Positions 43,922-51,974 of a stretch of 64,000 nt of DNA are shown here, one piece after another; position 1 is the first letter of the stretch, and every line of letters starts with the position of its first letter. The notes beneath the pieces were generated by a model. That model was not told the origin of the DNA. It saw only the letters and a program-made list of their open reading frames with translations, and searched no databases. This DNA comes from Oscillospiraceae bacterium (GTDB lineage Bacteria; Bacillota; Clostridia; Oscillospirales; Ruminococcaceae). The DNA is taken from the NCBI GenBank assembly GCA_009784825.1, contig WQXO01000003.1, positions 1 through 64,000 of the forward strand. The letters run 5' to 3'. The translations under genes and the position numbers were made by a program.

Positions 43922-44699
43922 AAAACATATCGACGGCGGGAGGGGCTTCGACTGGGGGCGTGCGTCTGAAGATTATGCAAAGTATCGAGATGTTTATCCG
44001 CCTGTAGTGTATGAAAGGTTAGTCGAATTGGGATTGTGCGTAAAGGGGCAGAGGGTATTAGACATTGGGACGGGGACGGGGGTGTTTCCCCGAAATATGT
44101 ATAAATACGGGGCGGAGTTTGTCGGGGCAGATATTTCTGAAAATCAGATTGAATATGCCAAACGACTTTCTGAAAAAGCGGGTATGAACATTACATACAT
44201 TGTTTCCCCCGCTGAAGAGTTGGAATTCCCCGATAAGCATTTTGATGTTGTCAGTGCTTGTCAATGTTTTATTTATTTTGATAAAAAAATCATTCTCCCG
44301 AAAATTCACCGGTTTTTGAAAGACGGAGGACACTTTTGTAAGCTGTCGATGATATGGTTGGTTGAGGATTCTGAAATTGCGGCAACCAGTGAGAAAATTG
44401 TGCTTAAGCACAACCCGCATTGGTCTGACCATAGTGTGAAAAGGTATACCGAGGTTTTACCGGAGGAAGCGGCGGGGTTGTTTGAGGTGGCTGACTTTTC
44501 GTGTTTTAATGTTCCTTTGACTTTCACACGGGAGAGCTGGCACGGGCGAATGCTGTCATGCCGTGGCATAGGGGCGTCGGGTTTGTCTGAAAAGGAACGT
44601 GAGGATTTTAATAAGGAGCATATGCAATATCTCGAAACATTACCCGAGAGTTTTGAAATAGAGCATTATGCGACGGTGTTTACGTTAAGGAAAATATGA
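43908..44699 (+). CDS. Class I SAM-dependent methyltransferase
   Basis: 263 aa. SAM motif I is VLDIGTGTGVFPRNM (~residues 48-62), motif II GADIS, then HFDVVSACQCFIYFD. UbiE/Tam-like fold. Substrate unknown. Starts inside cimA, so it is co-transcribed with the branched-chain amino-acid genes, but a link to that pathway is not evident. Confidence 0.9.
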   Translation: MEIIKKHIDGGRGFDWGRASEDYAKYRDVYPPVVYERLVELGLCVKGQRVLDIGTGTGVFPRNMYKYGAEFVGADISENQIEYAKRLSEKAGMNITYIVSPAEELEFPDKHFDVVSACQCFIYFDKKIILPKIHRFLKDGGHFCKLSMIWLVEDSEIAATSEKIVLKHNPHWSDHSVKRYTEVLPEEAAGLFEVADFSCFNVPLTFTRESWHGRMLSCRGIGASGLSEKEREDFNKEHMQYLETLPESFEIEHYATVFTLRKI

Positions 44700-44706
44700 C
44701 ATGTAC

Positions 44707-44730
44707 GTAGGGGCGAACTGCGTTCGCCCG
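44707..44730 (+). repeat. Family A palindrome before leuB, forward copy
   Basis: GTAGGGGCGAACTGCGTTCG then CCCG, 7 nt past the methyltransferase stop. Confidence 0.9.
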
Positions 44731-44752
44731 CTGGTAAAGGCGTTAAATTAAT

Positions 44753-44798
44753 CGGGCGAACAGGAGTTTGCACGCAAACTCTTACGTTCTGCCCCTAC
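44753..44798 (-). repeat. Family A palindrome before leuB, reverse copy with nested palindrome
   Basis: CGGGCGAAC at the left and GTTCTGCCCCTAC at the right, with an extra ~24 nt in the loop that forms its own hairpin, GAGTTTGC/GCAAACTC. Inverted relative to the copy at 44707. Confidence 0.85.
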
Positions 44799-44822
44799 AG
44801 TATGACATAAAGGAGTGGCAGA

Positions 44823-45905
44823 ATGGACAAAAGAATAACCGTCATCAAAGGTGACGGAGTTGGTGGGGAAATAGTTGTTGAGGCGGTTAAAGTCATCGAC
44901 AAAATCGCAAGGAAATACGGGCATGTTATGTCGTATAATTATCAGCTTATGGGAGGGGCGGCACTCGACGAGTATGGAATTCCGCTGCCTATGGAAACCA
45001 TTGACGCATGTCGGGAAAGTGACGCTGTTTTATTAGGGGGAGTGGGCGACCCTAAGTGGGATTTCAGCCCGCAGCATTTACGCCCGAAAACGGGGCTTTT
45101 GAACCTTAGAATGTCGTTAGGTTTGTTTGCGAATATTCGCCCTGTTAAGCTTCACCCTGCATTGATTTCGGCGTGCCCTTTGAAAAATAGCGAGCAGAAA
45201 ATCGACATGATTATCGTTCGGGAATTAACCTCCGGAATATACTTCGGGGAGCGTAGGACGTTTACCGATGAGGAGGGGTATAAAACCGCATACGACACCA
45301 TGAAATATAACGATTATGAGATTTCAAGGGTGGCACGGTTGGCGTTAGAGCTGGGGCGGAAGCGTGGTAAAGGGGTCATCAGCATTGATAAGGCGAATGC
45401 CTTAGACAGTTCAAAATTATGGCGTGAAATCATTCAACAGGTGAGGGGTTCGGACTATCTCGATGTGCCTTTATATGATTTATTGGTGGAAGCGGTTACA
45501 GAGTTAATCCGTGACCCGTCACAGTTTGACGTTGTTGTTGCTGAAAACCTTTTCGGCGATATATTATCTAACGGAGCGGGTATATTGACAGGGTCACCGG
45601 GAATGTTACCGTCTGCAAGCTTGGGCAGCTCGGGGTTCGGCTTGTATGAGCCTGTTCACGGGTCTTTACCTGATATTGCGGGACGTGATGTTGCTAATCC
45701 GCTTGCTATGATTTTGTCGGCGGCTTTAATGATGAGGCTGTCACTTTCGATGGTTGATGAAGCCGCTAATATAGAGGACGCTGTTGAACGGGTTCTCAAG
45801 CGTGGGTATAGGACGGCGGATATTGTGTGTAAGGAAGAGTTAAACGATTCGATAACCGTAGTCGGGTGTAAGATGATGGGGGATTTAGTGGCGAGTGAGA
45901 TATGA
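44823..45905 (+). CDS. leuB: 3-isopropylmalate dehydrogenase
   Basis: 360 aa. Oxidises 3-isopropylmalate and, in the citramalate route, probably 3-methylmalate. ITVIKGDGVGGEIV at the start, LRMSLGLFANIRPVKLHP, EAVTELIRDPSQFDVVVAENLFGDILSNGAG and EPVHGSLPDIAG are the family motifs. AAGGAGTGGCAGA precedes the ATG. Overlaps the RAYT gene by four bases. Confidence 0.96.
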   Translation: MDKRITVIKGDGVGGEIVVEAVKVIDKIARKYGHVMSYNYQLMGGAALDEYGIPLPMETIDACRESDAVLLGGVGDPKWDFSPQHLRPKTGLLNLRMSLGLFANIRPVKLHPALISACPLKNSEQKIDMIIVRELTSGIYFGERRTFTDEEGYKTAYDTMKYNDYEISRVARLALELGRKRGKGVISIDKANALDSSKLWREIIQQVRGSDYLDVPLYDLLVEAVTELIRDPSQFDVVVAENLFGDILSNGAGILTGSPGMLPSASLGSSGFGLYEPVHGSLPDIAGRDVANPLAMILSAALMMRLSLSMVDEAANIEDAVERVLKRGYRTADIVCKEELNDSITVVGCKMMGDLVASEI

Positions 45906-46432
45906 GAGATGAACTGACAAAAAGAAAAATCATCCGATTACAAGGGTATGATTATTCATCAGAGGGAATGTATTTTATAACAATATGTTCTATAAAAAGA
46001 TTACCTTTGTTTGGTGAATTCGTAGGGGCGGACGACCCTGTCCGCCCAAAAGATGAACCATACATTAAAATGACAGAAATTGGTAAAATTATACATGATT
46101 GCTGGGATACAGTTAATTCTGTTTATGCAAATGTAAAAACTGATGCATTTTGTGTAATGCCAAATCACATTCACGGAATAATAACTATTGAAAGCATAGG
46201 TTTGTCGGGCGGACAGGGTCTGCTTTCGGGCGGACAGGGTCGTCCGCCCCTACATAAGGTGGTGCAAGGTTTTAAATCTGTGACAACAAGAATGTGTTTT
46301 GATATGGGATTTCAAAAAATATGGCAGCGTTCATACCATGACCGCATTATTAGAAACGAACAAGAATATATAAAAATATGGAATTATATTAATGATAATC
46401 CCAAAAACTGGTTGCAGGATTGTTATTATTAA
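45902..46432 (+). CDS. REP-associated tyrosine transposase (RAYT, Y1 family) carrying family A repeats
   Basis: 176 aa. Y1_Tnp-like single-strand transposase: RLQGYDYSSEGMYFITIC at the start, the HUH motif in CVMPNHIHGIITI (~residues 79-91), and the C-terminal helix NEQEYIKIWNYINDNPKNW with the candidate catalytic Tyr. In RAYT systems this enzyme acts on REP palindromes. Two family A copies lie in frame within it: residues ~41-49 (VGADDPVRP) and ~102-118 (SGGQGLLSGGQGRPPL). No terminal repeats flank the gene, and it starts within the leuB stop, so it looks domesticated or freshly inserted. Confidence 0.9.
   Translation: MRDELTKRKIIRLQGYDYSSEGMYFITICSIKRLPLFGEFVGADDPVRPKDEPYIKMTEIGKIIHDCWDTVNSVYANVKTDAFCVMPNHIHGIITIESIGLSGGQGLLSGGQGRPPLHKVVQGFKSVTTRMCFDMGFQKIWQRSYHDRIIRNEQEYIKIWNYINDNPKNWLQDCYY
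46022..46047 (+). repeat. Family A palindrome inside the RAYT, copy 1
   Basis: GTAGGGGCGGACGACCCTGT then CCGCCC, arms GGGCGGAC/GTCCGCCC. Frame 1. Confidence 0.9.
46206..46253 (-). repeat. Family A palindrome inside the RAYT, copy 2 (one and a half units)
   Basis: CGGGCGGACAGGGTCTGCTT leads into CGGGCGGACAGGGTCGTCCG and CCCCTAC. The full unit is inverted relative to copy 1, with an extra partial left arm. All three frames are open in this orientation. Confidence 0.9.
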
Positions 46433-46438
46433 TTCCCG

Positions 46439-47221
46439 TTAAAAATCACACCAGAGGTCGTCGGGTAATTCTGTGTCGTCAGCGAATATGTTCGGGTTCT
46501 TTTTTAAACAGTGGGTGACTAAGTCTGCCATTTTCACCGCATCTGCGAGAATGCTGTGGGCGTTACCGATTTTTACATATTTCGCTGCACCTTTTTCAAT
46601 AAACGCAACCTCCATTTTACCGTAGTTTTGCGATATATCACCATCGGCGAAATAATGGCGGTGCTGGGGACAGGGGAGCAGACCTTGTTCGGTTTTTATG
46701 AAAAGCTCCTGCGGTTCAGTACCCAAACGATTGGGAATCTTATTCCATTCCTCGACACCGTGAATAAACGTGTTGCGAATTAACTCGCAACCCAAGAAAA
46801 GAATTTGTGCATTTCGGTCATATAACTTACCGTAACAACCGTTCCTCGAACAAGGGGAGCGGCTTTGTTCTTCCCCGCTTGTGTAGTCCCGTGCGTCCTT
46901 TCCGATTGCCGCAACAGAATGTGTCGGGTGAAGCGAACGAATTACATTATCACGCTTCATGAATATATTTGTGAGAATTCCCACACAGGACGGGGTCGTC
47001 ATCGGGTCGTAGGTATTGTTGTTTTCGCCGACGTTTCTCCATGTGTGGGTCGGGAAAATCAGCAGACCGTCTCTCATAAATTCGATGAACGCATCGAGAA
47101 CCGTGTCGGCACGGTTTTCACATTCGCCTATGCTTTTCATGGAGGAATGAACGTGCAGAGTTCCGGTGGGGTTTATGCCGCTTTTTTGTAAGTCGGCGAT
47201 TAGGGTTTCTTTAGTGTGCAT
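46439..47221 (-). CDS. AAC(3)-family aminoglycoside N-acetyltransferase-like protein
   Basis: 260 aa. AAC(3)/YokD-type fold motifs: LHVHSSMKSIGECENRADTV near the start, LLIFPTHTWRN, LHPTHSVAAIGKDA (~102-115) and a late YFADGDISQNYG. AAAGGATTATATA precedes the ATG at 47221. Chromosomal members of this family often have no shown resistance role, so the family is all I claim. Minus strand, with trmL 24 nt upstream. Confidence 0.88.
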   Translation of the reverse strand: MHTKETLIADLQKSGINPTGTLHVHSSMKSIGECENRADTVLDAFIEFMRDGLLIFPTHTWRNVGENNNTYDPMTTPSCVGILTNIFMKRDNVIRSLHPTHSVAAIGKDARDYTSGEEQSRSPCSRNGCYGKLYDRNAQILFLGCELIRNTFIHGVEEWNKIPNRLGTEPQELFIKTEQGLLPCPQHRHYFADGDISQNYGKMEVAFIEKGAAKYVKIGNAHSILADAVKMADLVTHCLKKNPNIFADDTELPDDLWCDF

Positions 47222-47244
47222 TATATAATCCTTTCGGTGTTTAA

Positions 47245-47718
47245 TTATTCTAATTCGGGGAAGTTCCATTGCCTAAGTGTTTCGTAGACACCGACGGCGA
47301 CACTATTAGACATATTAAGGCTCCTAAGTCCCGCCTGCATTGGAATTCTGACGTAGCTGTTTTTATATTTTTGGAATAGCTCTTTTGGTAGACCCGTGTC
47401 CTCCCGTCCGAAAATTAAGCAGGTATTATCCTCGTATTCCACCTCGGTGTAGTTACGTTCTGCGTAGGTTTCAAAAAAGAATAATTCGCCGTTAATTCTG
47501 CTGAAAAAATCATCGAAGCTTTCGTAAACCGTTACGTTTAATTTGTCCCAGTAATCTAATCCCGCACGTTTCATTTTCCTGTCGTCAATCGTGAAGCCTA
47601 ACGGTTTTATCAAATGCAGCCTTGCACCGGTGGCGGCACAGGTGCGGGCGACGTTTCCGGTGTTTTGGGGAATTTGCGGCTGGGCTAAAACAATATTGAG
47701 GGTCATTATGTTTGACAT
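47245..47718 (-). CDS. trmL: tRNA (cytidine(34)-2'-O)-methyltransferase, TrmL-like
   Basis: 157 aa SpoU-family enzyme, the small single-domain form. Knot motifs: PQNTGNVARTCAATGARLHL, LIFGREDTGLP and IPMQAGLRSLNMSNSVAVGVYE. The start is uncertain between ATG at 47718 and ATG at 47706 (MTLNIVLAQPQIP), where the family N-terminus begins. Neither has a strong ribosome binding site. Divergent from yebC. Confidence 0.93.
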   Translation of the reverse strand: MSNIMTLNIVLAQPQIPQNTGNVARTCAATGARLHLIKPLGFTIDDRKMKRAGLDYWDKLNVTVYESFDDFFSRINGELFFFETYAERNYTEVEYEDNTCLIFGREDTGLPKELFQKYKNSYVRIPMQAGLRSLNMSNSVAVGVYETLRQWNFPELE

Positions 47719-47740
47719 TCTTTCTGTAAAATGATATAAT
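47712..47740 (+). promoter_or_regulatory. Consensus sigma-A promoter of yebC
   Basis: TTGACA (47712-47717), 17 nt, TATAAT (47735-47740): a perfect consensus. Confidence 0.85.
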
Positions 47741-47771
47741 GGTTATTAGATTATTATGGGGGGCAGAGAAT

Positions 47772-48503
47772 ATGGCGGGTCATTCAAAATGGAGCACGAT
47801 TAAAAGGAAAAAAGGCGAGAAAGACGGGGCGAGGGCGAAGGTCTTCACTAAAATATCACGTGAGGTTTTAGTATGTATTCGGGAGACCGGCAGTGCTGAC
47901 CCCGCTAATAATTCACGGCTTAAGGATTTAATCGCTAAAGCAAAAGCGAACAACATTCCGAATGAAAATATTGAGCGATTGCTTAAAAAAGCACAGGGCG
48001 GGGATGAGAAAAACGATTATGAAAACTGCCTGTACGAGGGGTATGGGATTGGCGGAGTTGCTGTTATGGTGAGCTGTCTTACCGATAATCGCAATCGCAC
48101 GGCAGGGGAAATTCGGCATTATTTCGATAAGTATGGCGGAAACCTCGGTACAGCGGGTTGTGTGGCGTTTATGTTTTCGGAAAAAGGGATTGTTATTATT
48201 GAAAAAAATGAAAAAACAACGTCTGAAACTAATACGCTTGAGGACGACATAATTGAATCGGGTGCGGTTGATTTTACCGAGTTCGATGATTATGTAGAAA
48301 TAGAAACCGAGCCTAATGATTTAAGGCAGGTCAGCGAGTATATGCAAGAAAGGAATTATAAAATTCTTTCTGCTGAAATTGAAATGATACCGTCTACTTA
48401 TACCACATTAACCGATGAAGAGCAAGTAAAAAAAATGACGATACTTTTAGAAATGTTGGAGGATAATGATGACGTTCAAAATGTATGGAATAATTGGGAA
48501 TGA
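47772..48503 (+). CDS. YebC/PmpR family transcriptional regulator or translation factor
   Basis: 243 aa, family length. Starts MAGHSKWSTIKRKKGEKD, the invariant family N-terminus, which sets the ATG at 47772. Other landmarks are IPNENIERLLKKAQG, LTDNRNRTAGEIRH and GTAGCVAFMF. YebC proteins bind DNA as regulators, and some help ribosomes through proline stretches. Single-gene unit with a consensus promoter. Confidence 0.96.
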   Translation: MAGHSKWSTIKRKKGEKDGARAKVFTKISREVLVCIRETGSADPANNSRLKDLIAKAKANNIPNENIERLLKKAQGGDEKNDYENCLYEGYGIGGVAVMVSCLTDNRNRTAGEIRHYFDKYGGNLGTAGCVAFMFSEKGIVIIEKNEKTTSETNTLEDDIIESGAVDFTEFDDYVEIETEPNDLRQVSEYMQERNYKILSAEIEMIPSTYTTLTDEEQVKKMTILLEMLEDNDDVQNVWNNWE

Positions 48504-48523
48504 TTATTTATATTTATACATTG

Positions 48524-48547
48524 CGGGCGAACACAGTTCGCCCCTAC
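48524..48547 (-). repeat. Family A palindrome supplying the mreB stop codon
   Basis: Minus strand GTAGGGGCGAACTGTGTTCG then CCCG. The TAG at 48546-48544 ends mreB. It also fills the convergent gap between yebC and mreB. Confidence 0.92.
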
Positions 48548-49560
48548 TTGTATTTGTACATTGATACTTTTTCAAAGCCGTCTAATAATTCGTCGGCAAA
48601 GTCAAACGCTTTTGCGACACCGTGAGCGACACATTCAATCGGGTTGTCCGCTAAACGGCAGGAAGCCCCCGTGTGCCATGCAATAAGCTTGTCTAAGCCT
48701 TTGAGCATTGCACCGCCTCCGGTAAGGATTATCCCTGTTTCGAGAATGTCACCCGCTAATTCGGGGGGAGTGGATTCAAAAACGGATTTAATTTTGTTGA
48801 CCACGTCCATCGCCGAATCGATTAACGCCTCATGCATATCAACCTCAGATATTTCTAAGCTTTGCGGTAAGCCTTTTACAACATTTCTGCCTTTTAGAAT
48901 CATTAATTTATCGCTGTCGGGTTCAAAAACATTACCGACGGTTTTTTTTGCGGTTTCGGCAGTTTTTTCGCCGATTAGGATTTTTTCTTTTTGCAGAAAA
49001 TGTTTAATTACCGCAGAGTCAAACTTGGTGCCTGCCATTTTTAAAGATGTCGCTTTTACAATTCCGTTAAAGGATATTACCGCAATGTCGGCAGTTCCGC
49101 CGCCTATGTCAACCACCATTGTGCCGGTCGGTTTTTTTATGTCTACCCCTGCCCCGATTAGTGCGGCAATCGGCTCTTTTATCAGGAATACTTTCCTCGC
49201 ACCTGCCGCTAACGCCGCATCAACAACAGCACGGTTTTCCACGTCTGTAACAGCACTCGGAACGCATATGATAATCTGCGGTTTTATCATAAGGTTTCGG
49301 CTGGCTTTTCTGATAAATTCCTTGAGCATTAACAGGGTCATGTCACGGTCGGAGATTACGCCGTCTTTCAGTGGGCGGACTGCGACGATGTATTCCGGGG
49401 TTCTGCCAATCATTTTATACGCATCACGCCCCACTGCCATGACTTCCTGCTTCTTCTTGTTGTAAGCCACGACGGTAGGTTCGTTTATTATGATTTTTCT
49501 GCCCATTGTTATTATGATGTTAGCCGTACCCAAATCAATTCCAATGTCCATTGATGACAT
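48544..49560 (-). CDS. mreB: Rod-shape-determining actin homolog MreB/Mbl
   Basis: 338 aa. Actin-like ATPase: phosphate-1 GIDLGTANIII at the start, phosphate-2 VVDIGGGTADIAVI (~residues 150), adenosine motif ILTGGGAMLKGLDKLI. AGGGAGA nine bases upstream supports MSSMDIG over the next ATG. The start overlaps the CCA gene by 26 nt. The stop codon belongs to a family A repeat. No mreCD is adjacent, so this may be an Mbl/MreBH-like copy (inference). Confidence 0.94.
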   Translation of the reverse strand: MSSMDIGIDLGTANIIITMGRKIIINEPTVVAYNKKKQEVMAVGRDAYKMIGRTPEYIVAVRPLKDGVISDRDMTLLMLKEFIRKASRNLMIKPQIIICVPSAVTDVENRAVVDAALAAGARKVFLIKEPIAALIGAGVDIKKPTGTMVVDIGGGTADIAVISFNGIVKATSLKMAGTKFDSAVIKHFLQKEKILIGEKTAETAKKTVGNVFEPDSDKLMILKGRNVVKGLPQSLEISEVDMHEALIDSAMDVVNKIKSVFESTPPELAGDILETGIILTGGGAMLKGLDKLIAWHTGASCRLADNPIECVAHGVAKAFDFADELLDGFEKVSMYKYK

Positions 49561-50680
49561 ATAATAATTTCTCCCTGTCGTTTTCGCATTTTTCGTTAAT
49601 TACCATTTGCAGTAATTCATTTAATTTTTCGCCGATTTCCCGCCCTTTGTAGCCTAATTCGACTAAGTCGCCGCCTTTTATATTGAGTTGTTTCAGTGAA
49701 TAGCATTCGCCGTTTTCTATGATTGATTTTGCGATTTCAATTGTTTTATTCGGGGCAGGCGGGACGCCCGGGTGTGCGTCCCCTACATTGCGTTCTGCCA
49801 ATCGAAAAAACATTTCTTCCCCGAATTTATTCAGCAGTGTTTTGATGTTTATTTTGTCGGGTTCGATAATTAAATCGTGGTGTTTTATAAGTGTGATTAC
49901 CTTATAAAAAGTGTCGTTGTCGTATTTAAGCTTTCGCAGAATTCTTCGAGTTTTTTCTTCATTATAATTCAAATCCAGAAAAAACAAAGCGAGGGAATCG
50001 ACTTTGTCTTTCTTAAAATGAGCGGTGACGATTTTATTTAATTCCTGTGCAATTCTTTCCCCTGAAATATTGTGGATTAGGTGTCGCAGTTCTTCGGCGG
50101 CTTTGGCAGTTTCGGGTTCAATCGAAAACCCATATACTGCGGAAAAACGATATGCACGAATTATCCTGAGTGCATCTTCGTTAAAGCGTTTGTGCGGGTC
50201 GCCCACTGCACGAATTGTTTTATTCTGCAAGTCTTCTTGTCCGTTGAAATAGTCGATAATTCCCGTTTTTTCGGAATACGCCATTGCGTTAATCGTGAAG
50301 TCACGGCGGCTTAAATCGTCTTTGAGATTACGGGTAAATTCAACCGTGTCGGGACGGCGATTGTCGGTGTAGTCCCCGTCTATTCTAAAGGTGGTAACCT
50401 CAACCGGGGTTACGGGCGAGTTTTCGGGCGGACAGGGTCGTCCGCCCCTACAGGCGGGGGACATTACCGTGATTGTACCGTGTTTCAATCCCGTGTCATG
50501 GGTGGAGAATTCGGCGAACACCTGCTTCATTTCGGCGGGGGTGGCAGAGGTGGTTATATCGTAGTCAGCAGGTTCTAATCCTAAGAGCATGTCACGGACA
50601 CAACCGCCTACGGCATAGGCTTCATGCCCTGCCGATTGTAATAGATTTATTATGTTTTTAACGTAATCCGGGAGATTCAT
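49535..50680 (-). CDS. cca: CCA-adding tRNA nucleotidyltransferase with two repeat insertions
   Basis: 381 aa. Class II nucleotidyltransferase: YAVGGCVRDMLLG (residues ~20-32), the metal DxD in PADYDITTSA, RRDFTINAMAYS and the RNA-binding RIIRAYRFSAVYGF. An HD-like middle region has been partly lost. Residues ~77-86 (CRGGRPCPPE) and ~299-307 (VGDAHPGVP) are family A palindromes read in frames 3 and 1. The first lies in a loop between head-domain motifs. It would finish tRNAs and the tmRNA here, whose CCA is not encoded. Confidence 0.94.
   Translation of the reverse strand: MNLPDYVKNIINLLQSAGHEAYAVGGCVRDMLLGLEPADYDITTSATPAEMKQVFAEFSTHDTGLKHGTITVMSPACRGGRPCPPENSPVTPVEVTTFRIDGDYTDNRRPDTVEFTRNLKDDLSRRDFTINAMAYSEKTGIIDYFNGQEDLQNKTIRAVGDPHKRFNEDALRIIRAYRFSAVYGFSIEPETAKAAEELRHLIHNISGERIAQELNKIVTAHFKKDKVDSLALFFLDLNYNEEKTRRILRKLKYDNDTFYKVITLIKHHDLIIEPDKINIKTLLNKFGEEMFFRLAERNVGDAHPGVPPAPNKTIEIAKSIIENGECYSLKQLNIKGGDLVELGYKGREIGEKLNELLQMVINEKCENDREKLLYVINGHWN
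49760..49786 (-). repeat. Family A palindrome in cca, 3' copy
   Basis: Minus strand GTAGGGGACGCACACCCGGG then CGTCCCG, arms GGGACG/CGTCCC. The same sequence occurs at 54701-54727. Confidence 0.9.
50425..50451 (-). repeat. Family A palindrome in cca, 5' copy
   Basis: Minus strand GTAGGGGCGGACGACCCTGT then CCGCCCG. Same sequence type as the RAYT copy at 46022. Read in frame 3. Confidence 0.9.
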
Positions 50681-51952
50681 TTAATCGAAATCTTTCATTA
50701 ATTCGTGGCATTTTTTGATAATCGTTTCGGCTTTTTCGCTTGTCAAAAATTCGCCGTTTTGGTATACGATTTTTCCATTTATCATTGTCATTTTTACGCA
50801 GCTTGTGTCGCCGGAATATACTATATTTTTCATGAGATTGTTATGGGGGAGCATTGCGGGACGGCACAAATCAATCATCACTATGTCGGCTTTTTTGCCC
50901 GCCTCCAAACAGTCACAATCGTCTAACCCGAACGCCCTTGCCGAGTTCATCGTCGCCCAGCGAAGTGCGTTATCGGCGGGGCAGGCGGCGGCATTATCAA
51001 GCAGGTTTTTTTGTAGGGTGCAGGCGAAATACATTTCACGGAACATGCTTAAGGCATTGTTAGACGCCGCTCCGTCTGTACCTAATGCAATATTCACTCC
51101 CGCCTCCTGCATTTTCGTGAGCGGGGCAATTCCCGACGCCAATTTTAAGTTACTGCCGGGGTTGGAAATTGCGAATACGTTATTCTTCGCCATGATTGAT
51201 ATGTCAGTATCGTCTACATGGACTGCGTGGAAAACTCCTCCCCCGAATTTCCACAAGCCTAATTCATTAAATAATACTGCGGGGGATTTATTGTGGCGTT
51301 CGTAACAGCCGTCATGCTCTGCTTTGGTTTCGGACATGTGACAATATATCGGGGCTTTGTAGTTTTCTACCGCTTCGGCGAGAAGTTTTAAATTGTTAAT
51401 GCCGTTTGTGTATTCTGCGTGGAAGCCCAATTTATAATCGACTAAGCCTTGGTTTTTGTATTTCTCGTAATTGTCGCACATTTTTTGCACTGCATCGTCC
51501 CCGTCAAAATCCATGACTGAGCCGCACATGGTCATCTTAAACCCCATGTCATTCGCCGCAGAAGCGATTGCGTCTAACTGAAAGTACATATCGAATGCCG
51601 CAGTTGTTCCTCCGGAAATGTACTCCAGCATTGCGAGTTTCGTAAACCAGTGGACATGTTCGGCGGTCAGCTTGGCTTCCTGGGGCCAGACCTGTTCTTG
51701 AAGCCACTGCAACAACGGCATGTCATCAGCACGTGAACGCAGAAACGTCATTGCCGAATGGGTGTGAGCGTTCTTAAAAGAGGGTATGAGCAGGTTACCC
51801 TGACAGTCTATGCTTTGTTCGGGGGTGCAGTGTTCCTCGCACCCGTCGTCGTTGCATATGCGGGCAATCGTATCGTCCTTTATGCAGATTTCCCCGTTAA
51901 TAATCGTCATGTCTTTTTGCAGAATTTTAGCGTTGTATAGTTTTGTTGTCAT
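50681..51952 (-). CDS. 5-methylthioadenosine/S-adenosylhomocysteine deaminase-type amidohydrolase
   Basis: 423 aa. TIM-barrel amidohydrolase: metal motif NAHTHSAMTFLRS (residues ~60-72), CHMSETKAEHD, FHAVHVDDTD and the late IALGTDGAASNNALSMFREM. LLQWLQEQVWPQEAKL is typical of MTA/SAH deaminases (MtaD). The exact substrate is inference. AAGGAGAAATATTTCAC precedes the ATG. The spacer to proS holds a family B repeat. Confidence 0.9.
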   Translation of the reverse strand: MTTKLYNAKILQKDMTIINGEICIKDDTIARICNDDGCEEHCTPEQSIDCQGNLLIPSFKNAHTHSAMTFLRSRADDMPLLQWLQEQVWPQEAKLTAEHVHWFTKLAMLEYISGGTTAAFDMYFQLDAIASAANDMGFKMTMCGSVMDFDGDDAVQKMCDNYEKYKNQGLVDYKLGFHAEYTNGINNLKLLAEAVENYKAPIYCHMSETKAEHDGCYERHNKSPAVLFNELGLWKFGGGVFHAVHVDDTDISIMAKNNVFAISNPGSNLKLASGIAPLTKMQEAGVNIALGTDGAASNNALSMFREMYFACTLQKNLLDNAAACPADNALRWATMNSARAFGLDDCDCLEAGKKADIVMIDLCRPAMLPHNNLMKNIVYSGDTSCVKMTMINGKIVYQNGEFLTSEKAETIIKKCHELMKDFD

Positions 51953-51974
51953 GTGAAATATTTCTCCTTAATTT

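Noticed and set aside
46439-47221. AAC(3)-like gene as an antibiotic-resistance determinant
   Set aside because: Family membership alone does not show resistance. It sits among housekeeping genes with no mobile element except the repeats.
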